A model generated the notes under the pieces. The model searched no databases and was not told the origin of the DNA. It worked only from the letters and a program-made list of their open reading frames with translations. Position numbers and translations under genes: made by a program. A DNA stretch of 64,000 nucleotides from Pogona vitticeps (lineage: Eukaryota > Chordata > Lepidosauria > Squamata > Agamidae): positions 3,887,501-3,951,500 of the forward strand of contig NC_135793.1 of the NCBI RefSeq assembly GCF_051106095.1, in the 5' to 3' direction. Shown here piece after piece: positions 46,365 through 57,975 of the stretch (position 1 is the first letter of the stretch; every line of letters begins with the position of its first letter).

Positions 46365-46589
46365 ATGTACCGTTTTTCCAGAACAGTATTCATAGAACTG
46401 GCAAGTCGCAAGAGTCATTTGATTTGGTAATTTTTTCATCCAGACCCTCCACTACAAATTGTGTTCAAGATGGTTAACTATTTGGTAAATTTGTTTGGAA
46501 AAGTTTGGTACCCAGGCTTTCCACTACAAATTGTGTTTGTACAAACTGATTAACGATAGTCTAGAACAAATTTGAAATGAAACCAGAAC

Positions 46590-46668
46590 TGCTGGATAGC
46601 TCGGTGGTTTAGATCTCTGACTGTGGAGCCAGAGGTTGGGAGTTTGATTCCCCTTGCTTCATCCACTC
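46590..46668 (+). mobile_element. tRNA-derived SINE, 5' half, main family
   Basis: CTGGATAGCTCGGTGGTTTA, AGGTTGGGAGTTTGATTCCC; it ends abruptly after CCCTTGCTTC. Confidence 0.72.
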
Positions 46669-47012
46669 TCTACCTTTTCAAATCTGGTTGCTACATGTGG
46701 TTTTAACATTTATTTTAAACATTGTTGACCCGCTGAGATAACTTTTCGGATAATGTACAGCTCCTAATCCATAACAAATGTTAGTCTTTTCAATATTTGT
46801 CAGTGGAGCTTAACTCAAGCCTCTAGAGATACCATGATATCTTTCCCCCTCAGTGGGCAGACGGAAGAAAGAGTGCTGTTGTTTTATTTTGGAGATAGAA
46901 AGGAATTATCTCCAAAGTTAAGAAATCTTGACCATTGTTTGCTGTTCTTTGACACGTCTTTGGCAAACGTTCAAGTGAAAATGAGGCAACAGTAACTCAA
47001 ACTCACAAGGCC

Positions 47013-47195
<183 letters not shown>

Positions 47196-47945
47196 TGCCA
47201 CCAATACCTTCTCCTCTGTAATTTCCAAATAACGTCGGCAGCTGCCAAATAGGGCATTAAGCAATTAAGTGTCCATTTCCCCTCGCCCACTCAGTACAGC
47301 GAGTCCTGGCCATTACTTGGATTTGTGTGCATGTCTACAGTTGTGAAATAAAAACAGCGTGTTACAGCTGCTGACTCCCTCCGCCATTGGGGTTGGGGGA
47401 ACAGAACCTGTTGTTTGAGAGAATGATCCTTGAGGATACTAGTGGGTTCTCTTTAGTCTTAGAGGCTCAAGGATGTTTGTTGGGTTCTGTAAATCTTGAA
47501 AATGTTTGCCCAGACTGTCTCAAGAAGTAGGCCCTGCTGGTCTTATCTCCCTCTAAAACATCTGGTTTTGTTTTGTTTTTAAAAAAATTGGTCATAATGA
47601 CACTTAAAACAGGCTCTTTGTTGATCTTTCAGGCTGTCAGCACCCGCAGTGAAAATTAAGAAGGCTCAGAGTCTTCTCTGCAGGCAGCTGTTCTGGTTTC
47701 AGCAGGCCTACCCTGACCCAGTTTTAGCAATCCTATGTGCTCTGAATGGGAGCCCACTGGGTCACGGTGACCCGTTCAACCTCTGATCACCGGGTGTCCT
47801 TAGTGGACCCAGATTCAGTTGGTCCCCAGGATGCTCAGCTGTGACCATCTCTTGGTGGTCCTGCAACGGGTGAAATGCTGTCACAAAGCCAGGCCTTTTC
47901 AGTGGTGGCGCGTAGCAATTGGAACATTCTTCCTCATGTGGTTTC

Positions 47946-48101
47946 ATGGAATCGCAGAAAAGTGAAGTTGGAAGGGGGCCTATAAGGCCATCCAGTCCAA
48001 CCCCCTGCTCAATGCAGGAATATAATCAAAGCAGATCTGCCAGGTGATTATCTTATGTTTTTCTTGAATGCCTCCAGTGTTGGAGCGCTCTCCAACTTCC
48101 T
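47946..48101 (-). mobile_element. CR1 LINE 3' region, part 1
   Basis: TGGAATCGCAGAAAAGTGAA, AGTCCAACCCCCTGCTCAAT and TTTCTTGAATGCCTCCAGTG are the familiar reverse of the CR1 3' end. The copy is interrupted at 48101 by an L1 and resumes at 49222. Confidence 0.75.
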
Positions 48102-49221
48102 TTTTTTTTTTAAATTTTTTTTTAAATTTATAATTAAAAAGTACAAAAAATAATAATAAAAAAACCCGAAAAATACAAAATACCTACTACTACAAAAAAA
48201 CAAACTGTAAATTACGAGACTATAAATTACAAAACATAACAGTGAACCCATCACCCTCAGGACTAGCATTACACTTCTTTCCATCCATTTTCATTCCAAA
48301 ATTTCAATGTTTCTTCACTCGGTGTATACCCCCTCCCTCTCCGAAATACATGTTCTAAAAATACGTTCCATATTTTTTTAAAGTCATTATTTTTCATTTG
48401 GCCCCTGCTTATTTTCATATCGCATGTCAGTTTATCATTAATAGCCATATCCCACAATTCTCTATACCATTCCTCAAGGTTAAATTGATTTTCATTTCTC
48501 CAATTCCTTGCCATAATTATCCTTGCAGCCGTAATCATTATTATTATTAAATCCTTATTTTCATTCACCAATTGCTCTTTACTCAAATTCAATAAAGCTG
48601 TTATTGGGGACATTGAAATATTCAATCCCATAATTTCAGTTATTTCCCTAAATATTACTTTCCATTCTTTCTTTCTTTTTTCACATAGCCACCACATATG
48701 TAAATACGTCCCCTTCTCTTTTTTACAACTCCAACATAATGATGACACAGTTTTATCCATCATATTCATTTTGACCGGCGTTAAATACCACCTCCATATT
48801 ACTTTATAGCAGTTTTCTTTTATCCTTACTGACATGTTCTTCATAATTCTCTGATCCCATATTTTATCCCATTCTTCTCCTATTACTTCTTCATCCAAAT
48901 CATTTTGCCATTGCATTTTTAACCCTACAGTACCCTGTTCTACTTGATTTAATAATTTATATATTTGACTTACAGTTCCTTTTCTTTCTGTTTTTTCCTC
49001 TGATTTCAATCTTTTTTCTATAATTTCTTCAAATTTTGTCATTTTTCTACCTTTCCCTTCTTTAGTATACCATTCTCTTGTCCACTTTTCTAATTGAATT
49101 AGATTTAACCATGAATACCCTTCTCCCCCTAATATCTTTTTTATATCCCCTTTTTCTTTTATCTTCTCTGTCCAGTCTTTTAATCTACTTATCTGTTTGC
49201 TTTTTAATACATTCTTTAATG
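48102..49221 (-). mobile_element. 5'-truncated L1 LINE with open ORF2 C-terminus
   Basis: A T-rich start at 48102 is the poly(A) tail on the minus strand. From 49219 down to a stop at 48269 the minus frame is open for about 316 codons. It shows KVIWRWYLTPVKMN, then CWSCKKEKGTYLHMWWLCEK (the C-x2-C...H...C knuckle) and FKKIWNVFLEHV, all typical of the C-terminus of L1 ORF2. ACTTCC occurs at both junctions (48096-48101 and just before 49222), a short target duplication. The uninterrupted frame implies a recent insertion. The endonuclease and reverse transcriptase parts are absent. Confidence 0.9.
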
Positions 49222-49402
49222 TACTTCCGAGGTCACTGGTTCCACTGTCATTCTGCTCTAACAGTTAGGAAGTTTTTCCTGATAATTCCACCAAAATCTG
49301 GCTTCCTTTAACTTGAGCCCATGGTTGCGTGTCCTGCACTCTGGGATGACCAAGAACAGATCTTGCCTCTCCTCTGTAGGACAGCCTTTCAAATATTTTG
49401 GG
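49222..49402 (-). mobile_element. CR1 LINE 3' region, part 2
   Basis: GGTCACTGGTTCCACTGTCA, TTTTTCCTGATAATTCCACC and CTGCACTCTGGGATGACCAA continue the CR1 copy of 47946-48101 after the L1 insertion. Confidence 0.75.
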
Positions 49403-49439
49403 AGGCAGAAGCTGTGTTGTGCTTTAAATGCCTGCTGAA

Positions 49440-49590
49440 AATGTATCTTATTATTATCCTCACCGTCATCTTAGACGGGACCCTATGGATCATCAAGTCC
49501 ATCCCCTGTCAAGCAAGCACCATGGGAGAATTGAACCCCCAACCTCTGGCTTTGCAGCCAGAGACCTAAACCACAGAGTTATCCAGTTCA
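49440..49590 (-). mobile_element. tRNA-derived SINE, main family, short form
   Basis: The (TTATTA) tail comes first, then GGGACCCTATGGATCATCAA, GAATTGAACCCCCAACCTC and ACAGAGTTATCCAG. The promoter half is well kept. Confidence 0.82.
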
Positions 49591-49698
49591 GGCTTCTATA
49601 TGTTTATTTTTAAGACAAGGTGCGTAGAGATTTAAATTAGCCTTAAACATCTTGATTCTTTGCCTCTAACTTAACCTTAACCTTCAAGAAGAGGACTA

Positions 49699-50137
49699 CA
49701 GTGGTGCCCCGCTTGACGCTTACCCTGCATGACGTCGAAATCACTTAACGATGGGATTTTTGCGATCGCTATTGCAATCGCAAAATGATGGCTCCAATTT
49801 CCGCTTGACGTCAATTAGGAGCCTACTTCACGAACCGTTTGTTCGCTTAATGAGGATTTTTCTCGTTCCGCAAAATGGCTTCCCTTTGTAAAATGGCTTC
49901 CCTCCCGTCGCAAAATGGTGGTTTTCCGGACGGAAGCTTCGCATTACAGGGATTTAGAACAGCTGATCGGCGGTTCTCTATGGGCAATCTTCGCTGGACG
50001 ATCAGGTATTTCCCCCATTGGAATGCATTGACCAGTTTTCAATGCATTTCAATGGGGTATTTACTTTCGCTTGACGACAATTTCGCTTAACAGTGATTTT
50101 AACGGAACGCATTATCATCGTCAAGCGGGGCACCACT
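49699..50137. mobile_element. Tigger-like MITE, 439 bp
   Basis: The ends CAGTGGTGCCCCGCTTGACG and CGTCAAGCGGGGCACCACT keep the family's outer ten bases but have a different inner word. The interior runs in the opposite direction to the 45739 copy (CAAAATGG blocks, then AACAGCTGATCGGCGG). TA precedes it; the last G and the right TA are lost. Confidence 0.85.
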
Positions 50138-51180
50138 TTCTTCATGGTCAGCCCTTCAAACAGAGGACTGTCCATTGTAAAAGAGGACATGAGAGCCCCA
50201 AATGTTCCCTGTCTGCCTCCTGATTGAGTGCTTGGTTTCCACACAACAGCTGCTCCAATTAGTGTCCTCAACCCCCCCATACATTCACCACTTGTCAGCC
50301 CGCATGGCAAGCTGCCCTTCTTGTTTGGAGAGCAGGTACTTACAAAACCATAAAGACAGCAAAACCTACTGTGTCGCATAAATTGTTGTAAACCCGTGGC
50401 TTTGGCAGAGGAGAGCCCTGCTATCTGTCCAGCTGCGTGCACCTGTTTTATTGTGCACCAAAACACAAATTTTAGAAAACCTTTCCCATATAAAAGATGT
50501 CTGAAGAAACAGCCCCTCAGGGCTTCCCAGACTGTGATTTTTTGAGCAGTTCCCGATAATCTAGCAAAAATGCTTTGGGACGCCATCTGTTGCTCTTGTA
50601 AGCCACATGGCCTCTTGGAAGCCGTATTCTTGCTAAGGAATTGCATACTTCCATCCTAACGATGAACGGGTGGAGGGAAGGGGGTACTGAAACGCTTGCC
50701 TACCGCTCAATGTGATTTATGCTCTGCTGGCGGAGGAAAAGAATCTGGGCTTGGTTTTACCGACCCACACACGTTGGACTCTTCAGATGAGTCTTGTAAA
50801 CAGAAACGTCTCTCTTCTCAAAAGAGAGCCAAAAGGGAAGGGGGATTGATAGATCACGGGCCCTCGGCCGCCAAGATGCTTTCCTGTTGGGGAGGGAGGG
50901 AGGAGAACCACACCTTGCGCCAGTTTTGGATCAGCAGTGGAAGATCAGAACCAAAGCAGAACGAAAGGCCGTGGGACTTCAAGGCAAACCCGGAACATTT
51001 TGTTCTGCTGGAGAACGCAACGGCACCTTCCTCTCATTTGTCCACAAAAGCTTCCTTGGATTGACTGTTGAATATTAAAACTGGCAGTGGGGCAACCTGC
51101 TCTGCCACACCTGCAGACACCAGCCTAGCTTGGCGTCCTTTTGAGGAGAAAGGGGGTATAAAAATATTTAAATTAATTCA
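50138..51180. other. Unassigned intronic DNA with a 214-codon minus frame
   Basis: The minus frame 50002-50646 is open for 214 codons but begins outside and ends inside the MITE at 49699. Its translation shows no domain that I know. It may be part of an old dispersed repeat. Confidence 0.3.
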
Positions 51181-51189
51181 TTAATTTGT

Positions 51190-51534
51190 GCATGTCTTGC
51201 CGCAGAGCCAGAGGGTTGAGAGTTCGATTCCGCACTGTGTCTTCTAGGACAGTGGTCCCCAACCTTGGGCCTCCAGATGTTCTTGGACTTCCAGTCCCAG
51301 AAATCCTGGCCAGCAGAGGTGGTGATGAAGGCTTCTGGGAGTTGTAGTCCAAGAACATCTGGAGGCCCAAGGTTGGGGACCACTGTTCTAGGAGACGAGC
51401 CAGCCTGGGTGGCCTTGGGCCAGCTGTATAGTCCCAGAGCGCTCCCAGAGGAAGAGAAGGATACTCTCTACCCAGAAAACCCTGAAAAGGGTCACCCTGA
51501 TTTAGAATTGACTTGATAGCATACAGTTATAATT
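51190..51534 (+). mobile_element. tRNA-derived SINE, split by a hAT-like MITE
   Basis: The left part (to 51249) has GAGAGTTCGATTCCGCACTG; the right part (from 51394) resumes with GAGCCAGCCTGGGTGGCCTT and runs to TTGACTTGATAGCATACAG. Removing the MITE and one copy of its duplication restores a normal SINE body. Confidence 0.88.
51250..51385. mobile_element. hAT-like foldback MITE with perfect 8-bp target duplication
   Basis: TTCTAGGA occurs at 51242-51249 and again at 51386-51393, exactly flanking CAGTGGTCCCCAACC...GGTTGGGGACCACTG. The 8-bp length and the CAG...CTG ends place it with hAT (Charlie-like) elements. The two arms are nearly perfect complements, so this is a young copy. Confidence 0.95.
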
Positions 51535-52145
51535 ATAATTATAATGAAAGGCCCTTTCCCAGTCTTCTTATAAGTGAGATTTAGTGGGAGAATTTACAAT
51601 CATAGAAATGGTAGAACTGAAAGGAACACGATGGGTCTAACACAAGGTAGAGCTACCTTCACTATCAGTGGCTGATATCTTAGGGTTGTGGCTTTCTTCT
51701 GGAAAACCAACCCCAGAGAGGACGTTTATTTGTTATTTATTAATTTACGACATTCTCATACCATCCCATAACCGAAGGTTCTCCAGGTGGCTTATAATAA
51801 ACATTGGCTCGGGGCCGTGCAGACAGAAGATAATGCCTGCTTTGATCATTTCCCTGCTTCGTTTGTTTTCTTGACAATATTATCCTCGGGGCTGTCAGAT
51901 TAAATTAGGGACATTGTGCAAACATGGGTCGTTGAAGGATCTTCCTTTCCTTTCCCTTGAGGGCTACACACTGTGAATGGGGAATCCATGCATTTTCTCC
52001 ACGAAAATCTCTAGTTCCCCCACCCCGCTCTGGAAAAAAAAAAGTATAAGCACAAATCTAGACTGTGTCAACCAAAGTATTGTGTCCAGAACAAAAGAAA
52101 TAATAGCATCACTGTTTCTCTGCTTGGGTTAGGGTTCTCCTGGAT

Positions 52146-52282
52146 CAGTGGTTCCTAACCTTGGGTCCCCAGATGTTCTTGGACTACAGCTCCCAGAAAT
52201 CCTGGCCAGCACAGCTGGCGGTGAAGGCTTCTGAGAGTTTTAGTCCAAGAACATCTGGGTGACCCAAGGCTGGGAACCACTG
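52146..52282. mobile_element. hAT-like foldback MITE
   Basis: CAGTGGTTCCTAACCTTGGG to GGGAACCACTG, with GGACTACAGCTCCCAGAAAT inside. The flanks TCCTGGAT and TCGTGGAA match at 6 of 8 positions. Confidence 0.87.
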
Positions 52283-52491
52283 TCGTGGAATACCACCCTA
52301 GTATAAGACTATTGACAAACTGGAACATGTTTCAGGAAGACCAAGCAAGGAGACAGAAAGTCTGGAAATTAATTTCTAGCAGGAAATGTTAGAGGCAGTT
52401 GGGTGAGTTTAGCCTGAAGAAGAGGAGATTGAGAGATGGTATGGTATGGCTGACTTCAAATACTTGAAAGGCTGTTATGTGGAAATGGCTG

Positions 52492-52726
52492 GACTGGGTA
52501 GCTCAGTGGTTTAGGTCTCCGGCTGAGAAGCCAAAGGTTGTGAGTTTGATTCCCCACTTGTGCCTCCTGCAAAGATAGCCAGCCTGTGTAGCCTTGGGCA
52601 AGCTGCATATTCCTAGGGCGTCCCTGTTTAAGAAGGGAAGGACGAACTACTTCTGAGTATTCTGCACCTGGAAAATCCTGGAAAGAGTCACCATAAGTCA
52701 GGATTGACTTGATAGCACATGGCCAT
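52492..52726 (+). mobile_element. tRNA-derived SINE, main family, long form
   Basis: GGGTAGCTCAGTGGTTTAGG, GTGAGTTTGATTCCCCACTT, GCCTTGGGCAAGCTGC and the tail TGACTTGATAGCACATGG. Confidence 0.87.
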
Positions 52727-54262
52727 TATGGAGATTGTGAAGATGAAGATGGGCATGGAGCAAGTTGTTTTTTTTTGGGGGGGGGGGGTCCAGAGTTTAG
52801 CACCCAAATTAGAATGCAATGGTCAGGAAGGACATTCAGCTAAGCATTAGGAAGAGCTACTAAAGGATGGAGACGGCTGCCTTGGAAAGTGTAAGGTTGG
52901 TTTAAAAGCTTTTATAGAAGGCTTTTAAAAAGAGGCTGGGTGGCTACTAGTCAGAGAGATTTTAATTGTGGATTTCTTACTGCATCTGGAGATGTTTGGA
53001 TTGACGCTCCTTGGGACATCTTCCTGGTGAAATCTACCGTTCTTTTCTCATGTGAAATCTGATTTGTTTCTGATGCACATCCCCCGCAGTTTGTGAACAA
53101 AAAGCAGAAGCAGTCGTTGGGATCCTATTGCACACTCACAAGTGTCACTTTTAGACGCCAATGGTTGTGAGTTTAGAAATCTTCATAGGCCATGTTTGTG
53201 GCCCACCAAGTCATGTGATGCAACATGCAACAAATAATGTCTATGGAGATTTTGAAACTTGCGGCAACTTATCTTCCAAAAGGGATGCCGTTTGCGTAAC
53301 CGCACAACAGGGTTTCAGCCAGTGACTATTTACTCATCATCATCCTCACAGGAGAAATGTTTTGATAGCGCCTTTGTAATCCAAGGGTAAACGGACAAAA
53401 GAGGAAGATATTCCAATTTCACTGAAAGGGGCTCAATCCAGTGTACCTTTTGGGTGCCTTCCAACACTGCAATTCCATAATTGCATGGTTTTGTGGGAAA
53501 TGTAGATCTAGGAGACAGAAGGATTTATGAATTTAGGGTTAGGTCTCCCTTTAGGTCTTCAGAAGGGATGATTGCGAGCACTATGGAACCACCCACTTAG
53601 GCAGCCATCAGGGCCAGACTCCGTGCCAAAAAAGATCCCAGCTCAACAAGAGGGTGTGCCAAAAATGGCAAGCCTAATTAGGTTGGGAGGAAGTTCACCA
53701 GCCATAAAGCCGGAGGCCAAATGAACTTTTTAGAGTCTAATGGTTAATCGAGAAAGGTTGCTGGGTGACAGCTGCCTTGGAAGAAAGATGATGTCGGCGG
53801 CTCTTCCCTAGGAAACAATCCTTCATGTCCTTGATGTGAGGCAAGAACAGAGGTTCAATGGATCTTGAGGGGGACGCTTCTTGAGTTGGAAGCAGACTGT
53901 GATCTATCCTGGTTCCGTAGCCTTTGTAAGACAATATCAATAAAATAAGGCCTGGATGAATTGTTTTGCAAAGCGCCTTTAAGACAAGTATGTATTTATT
54001 TAAAGTATTTCAGCCCCCACCTTTCTCCTTAAAAAAACCTCCAAGCTAACATTGCCTAGCACTGACGACAAATAATATTATACCTTGTTACTCTGTATTT
54101 AAACAGAAGGCGTTGTTTTATGTAGGAGCGTGGCCCTTCAGATTTTATTGGAGCACAATATATGTCCAGAGAGAACGGGACCTGTCGCTACACATGGAGA
54201 ATGACATGTTCCCTGTTCCAGGAATAGTCAGTGATGGCCTTTATGCTCACCGTTGTTGGTTC
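52727..54262. other. Unique intronic DNA
   Basis: A poly(G) run lies at 52779-52788. No repeat family or exon was recognised. Confidence 0.4.
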
Positions 54263-54264
54263 AT

Positions 54265-54309
54265 ATTCATTCATTCATTCATTCATTCATTCATTCATTC
54301 ATTCATTCA
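54265..54309 (+). repeat. (ATTC)n microsatellite at a LINE-like tail
   Basis: About 11 units, followed by AATTTACATCCTGCCTATCT, the reversed end of a common LINE/SINE tail. Confidence 0.93.
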
Positions 54310-54489
54310 ATTTACATCCTGCCTATCTGGTCAATATGACCACTCTAGGAGGCTAAAAATCTAATCAATGAATCTAGTTGAACTGCCAGTTGAATAAGAG
54401 GAGGGGAGAGCTGCTCCTGTTGGAACTCTGGCTGACTGGGAATGCAACCTCTATTTTCCAACAATAACAGCATTTGCTAAAACTTTTTT

Positions 54490-54632
54490 ATAATAACAAT
54501 AATCATTGAACTGCAGAGCGGAAAGGGACCTACGGATCATCTAGTCCATCCCCTGTCAAAGAAGCACAGTGGGGAATTGAACTCCCCACCTCTGGCTCCC
54601 ATTAAACCGCTGAGCTATCCAGCAGTTCTTAT
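54490..54632 (-). mobile_element. tRNA-derived SINE, main family, short form
   Basis: ATTGAACTGCAGAGCGGAAA, GGAATTGAACTCCCCACCTC and CCGCTGAGCTATCCAGCAGT. Confidence 0.82.
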
Positions 54633-55731
54633 CAAACGAAAACAAGCAGAAAGAAATGGGAGTTGTTTGTATTAACAAAGCTGGAGATGATCTTGGATGC
54701 TAGGTTGAAAGAAAGGTCGGTAGAAAGCCTCTCTTGCTAAAGAGTTGTACATTAACAGTGTACATCCTGTACATAAGCAAGTCCCACTGGGATCAATGGT
54801 GCTTACTGCCCAGTAAGTGGATGTAGGCTCATTGTCGAACTGTAGCACCAGTATAGATGACCTGGTGACCTCTTGATACAAAGAGTCCTGTTGCCCATTT
54901 GGGTGCAACCAAAACTCCATCAGGATTGCTCGCATTTTTTGGATGGTGGGTGGGTTCCCGTTTTATTGACCACAGCTGTGAAAACAGGGCTGGATGAAGC
55001 ATCGTTAACCTCATCTGACTTTTTTTTAAAAAAAGAAATAACGCTGCACTGGGTGTTTGGATCGCAAGCAGAGACAATCGAATGATCATCTCTTGGAAGG
55101 GGTCCGTACAAATGCAGAAAGAGTTTGCACTTTCCAGCTGGTGTTTTGGTGCGCGTTTTAATCTTGCCGTCATGTCTCCCTTTCTTCCTTGGCAAGCGTT
55201 CTCCAGCAACCAAGTCCTCTGTGTGGCAAATTGGATAATCGTTCCCGAAGAGAGAAAGAAGCAGCATTTCAACATTAAAGCTGCATATCGTAGCGGGCGG
55301 GGGTGTGTGGTGGTGGCGGCATTTGCTTCCTACAGCTGCTCTTCAGGGCCTTCCCCAGTTACTTGAAAATAAAAAGATATGTATGTTTGTGTGTCCCTAG
55401 GCCAAATGTGTTTTAATTTCTATTTTTACAAGCACGGCTTGCAAAGTTACTTTCAAAGTAATTCGTTGCTGTTCCAACAATTTGGAGATCCTCTTAAGAT
55501 AGTTAGTTGCTATCATGGTTGAAGCAAACTCCTTCCTTTTAACATATCTCAAAAATGATTAAATAATTAATTTTAGTAGCTTTCTAAAACATCTGAAATG
55601 CGACAAGTGGCTGATCGGTGGTGCAAAATACCCACGCCACAATGCACCACCGCGAGCCAGTATTTGAACGATACAATATTCCTCCACCCCTTAATGACGG
55701 TGTGCTTCTGGAAATAGAGGAGTGAGTAAAA

Positions 55732-55867
55732 CACTGGTTCCTAACCATGGGTCCCCAGATGTTTTTGAACTACAGCTCCCAGAAATCCTGGCCAGCACAG
55801 CTGGTGGTGAAGGCTTCTGGGAGTTGTAGTCCAAAAACATCTGGGGACCCAAGATGGGAAACCGCTG
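55732..55867. mobile_element. hAT-like foldback MITE
   Basis: CACTGGTTCCTAACCATGGG to GGGAAACCGCTG. The flanks GAGTAAAA and AACTAAAA match at 6 of 8 positions. Confidence 0.85.
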
Positions 55868-56155
55868 AACTAAAAGGTTACAGTTGCGCTGTAGAAAGAA
55901 TGATGTTACTGTACCTAATTCAGTTACAATCGTTGTGTAATGTACTTTTTACCTTTACTGGGACAAAGAACTAATTTCAAGCAAGTCATTATTTGTAGTT
56001 GGTTACACGTCAACTACAAGGTTTGTTAGACACAACCATATTCTGACCATGTGGGTTTAGAAACAGGAACGTGACATCAAATGCTCTGGGTTTCATCCAG
56101 CTAATAACTACATTTAAATGAGTTTTGATTTTAAAGGGTCATTTGTTCTTTAAAT

Positions 56156-56262
56156 CTGTGGTTGAGAGTTTGATTCCCCCCACTGGGCCTCCATGACAGA
56201 GGCCAGACTGGATGATCCATAGGGTCCCTTTTAGCTCTGCAGTGCTAAAGTTATTATTATTT
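56156..56262 (+). mobile_element. tRNA-derived SINE, short form, 5'-truncated
   Basis: Starts at TGGTTGAGAGTTTGATTCCC and ends TTTAGCTCTGCAGTGCTAAA with an ATT tail. Confidence 0.78.
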
Positions 56263-56831
56263 AAAACAGTCAACCAAGAAAGATTGCTAATCGAACTCCA
56301 CAAGAGGATGGGGCTTCTACCATTTGGTGTGACATCAAGGATCACAGCTGGGGCGATCTGACGGGCTTTCCTCGCACTCTGGGCCCTCCAGCTGTGTCTG
56401 AGGTTTATTTTACAATAGTTATCTGCTTATGTGCTCCAGCTGGTAACATCTGATACCGGAGAAATTATTGCTTGGAACATCTTGTTATTTTTCATGCATT
56501 TTTGTTATCCCACCATCTGACTTGGCTTTAATGAAAGCACAACAGATATTATCTATTGACCTCACTTTAATTAGCCCAATAAGTCTGTGTGTGTGTGTGT
56601 GTGTGTTGTTACAGTCTTACTAGTTGTTGGTCTTCAAGCGGTGCAATCATTTCAATGTTCTAGACATGTCCCGGTTACTTAGACTATATGGAGACTCAAA
56701 AGGTTGACTTGCTAGGGGGCGTTTTGATTTGAAGATACACTATAATGACCAAGTAAGGCTAGGAAAGAATTCTTTCTGAAACTGCAGACAGCCGTTGTGA
56801 ACAGTTAGTGTTCTGGGATAGACAGATAACT

Positions 56832-56945
56832 AAAATTGCTGGAGAATTCGGCGGTAGAGGTTGAGAGTTCGATTCCCCACTATGTCTCCTTGACGGGGGC
56901 TGGACTTGACGATCTATACTATACTAGATGCTCTAAGATTATACA
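56832..56945 (+). mobile_element. tRNA-derived SINE, short form
   Basis: TTGCTGGAGAATTCGGCGGT leads almost directly to GAGAGTTCGATTCCCCACTA. The end is worn (TCTAAGATTATAC). Confidence 0.75.
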
Positions 56946-57086
56946 AGGCAGCTTCCCATTTACCTGGAGATGTCTCGAATTCAGCTCAAAACCTTTACGT
57001 ATAAAAACAGATTGTGTGATATGGTAATTCACAATGCATCTCTGTACAGTATTGTACTGAAGGGTGCGTTTCCGCACTGTCTCTTG

Positions 57087-57223
57087 CAGTGGTTCCCAGC
57101 CTTGGGTCCCCAGATGTGCTTGGACTGCAATTCCCAGAAATCCTGGCCAGCACAACTAGTGGTGAAGGCTTCCGGGAGTTTTAATCCAAGAGCAATTGCG
57201 AGACCCAAGTTTGGCAACCACTG
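57087..57223. mobile_element. hAT-like foldback MITE
   Basis: CAGTGGTTCCCAGCCTTGGG to TTTGGCAACCACTG. The flanks GTCTCTTG and GGCTGTTG match at 6 of 8 positions. Confidence 0.85.
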
Positions 57224-57448
57224 GGCTGTTGCGATGAACGTTGTTTAAAATGCTCGGCCAGATAAATACTCTACTTTGTACCCTATTCCCTTGGTGTCAT
57301 TTATGGAGAATAATCCATTTTGGGGATTTCCATTTGTCTCTGCTTTGTTCTGCCAAGACTTTTTAAATGTGTGTGTGTTTGTTTTTTTTAATTATTATTT
57401 ATTTTATTTTTAAAAAATGTTCAGCCTGGGAACTGGCGTAAAGTAAAC

Positions 57449-57479
<31 letters not shown>

Positions 57480-57493
57480 GCATGTGTGTGTGT
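57449..57493 (+). repeat. (GT)n microsatellite
   Basis: GT run with two interruptions (GCGT, GCAT). Confidence 0.92.
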
Positions 57494-57831
57494 TGAGAAG
57501 GCTGTAGACTATCAGAGAGACTGTTAACCACTTCTGACCATCACCACCACCACAAGCCCCTGATTCCTTAGGGTTTGCGGGAGAGAGGGAGGGGAAAAAT
57601 CCAAATAAGAGCCTGTTTTCCATCAGGGCTTGATTAGTTAACGAGTGCTGTGGTTGGTGTGGTTTTCCTGAAGTTTAAGCTGATCAAGCTGTGAAAAGCG
57701 TTACGCGGAAACTGTTGGAATGACTGCCTTTTCCACCCTGAGCTGAGATGCAAGGCCACACAGATAGGTGTGAGAACGTGATCTTAAGCACTTCTGGAAA
57801 GCCACAGGGTGAGAAATATAGGTTTGTTTGT

Positions 57832-57894
57832 GTTTTGTGTGTGTGTGTGTGTGTCTTTGTGCTCTGTGTGTGTGTGTGTATGAGAGAGAGAGAG
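57832..57894 (+). repeat. (GT)n and (GA)n simple repeat
   Basis: Two GT blocks separated by CTTTGTGCTC, then a GA block. Confidence 0.9.
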
Positions 57895-57975
57895 ATTTGG
57901 TTCTAACAAGCCAACATTAACCCATGATTTGGGAAGCTAGCTTATTTCAACAAGCCACATATAAAGCAAACCATC
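57893..57975 (+). repeat. Dispersed repeat R, copy 1
   Basis: TTGGTTCTAACAAGCCAACA, CCATGATTTGGGAAGCTAGC and CAACAAGCCACA. Related copies lie at 59395 (reverse) and 59940. Confidence 0.7.
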
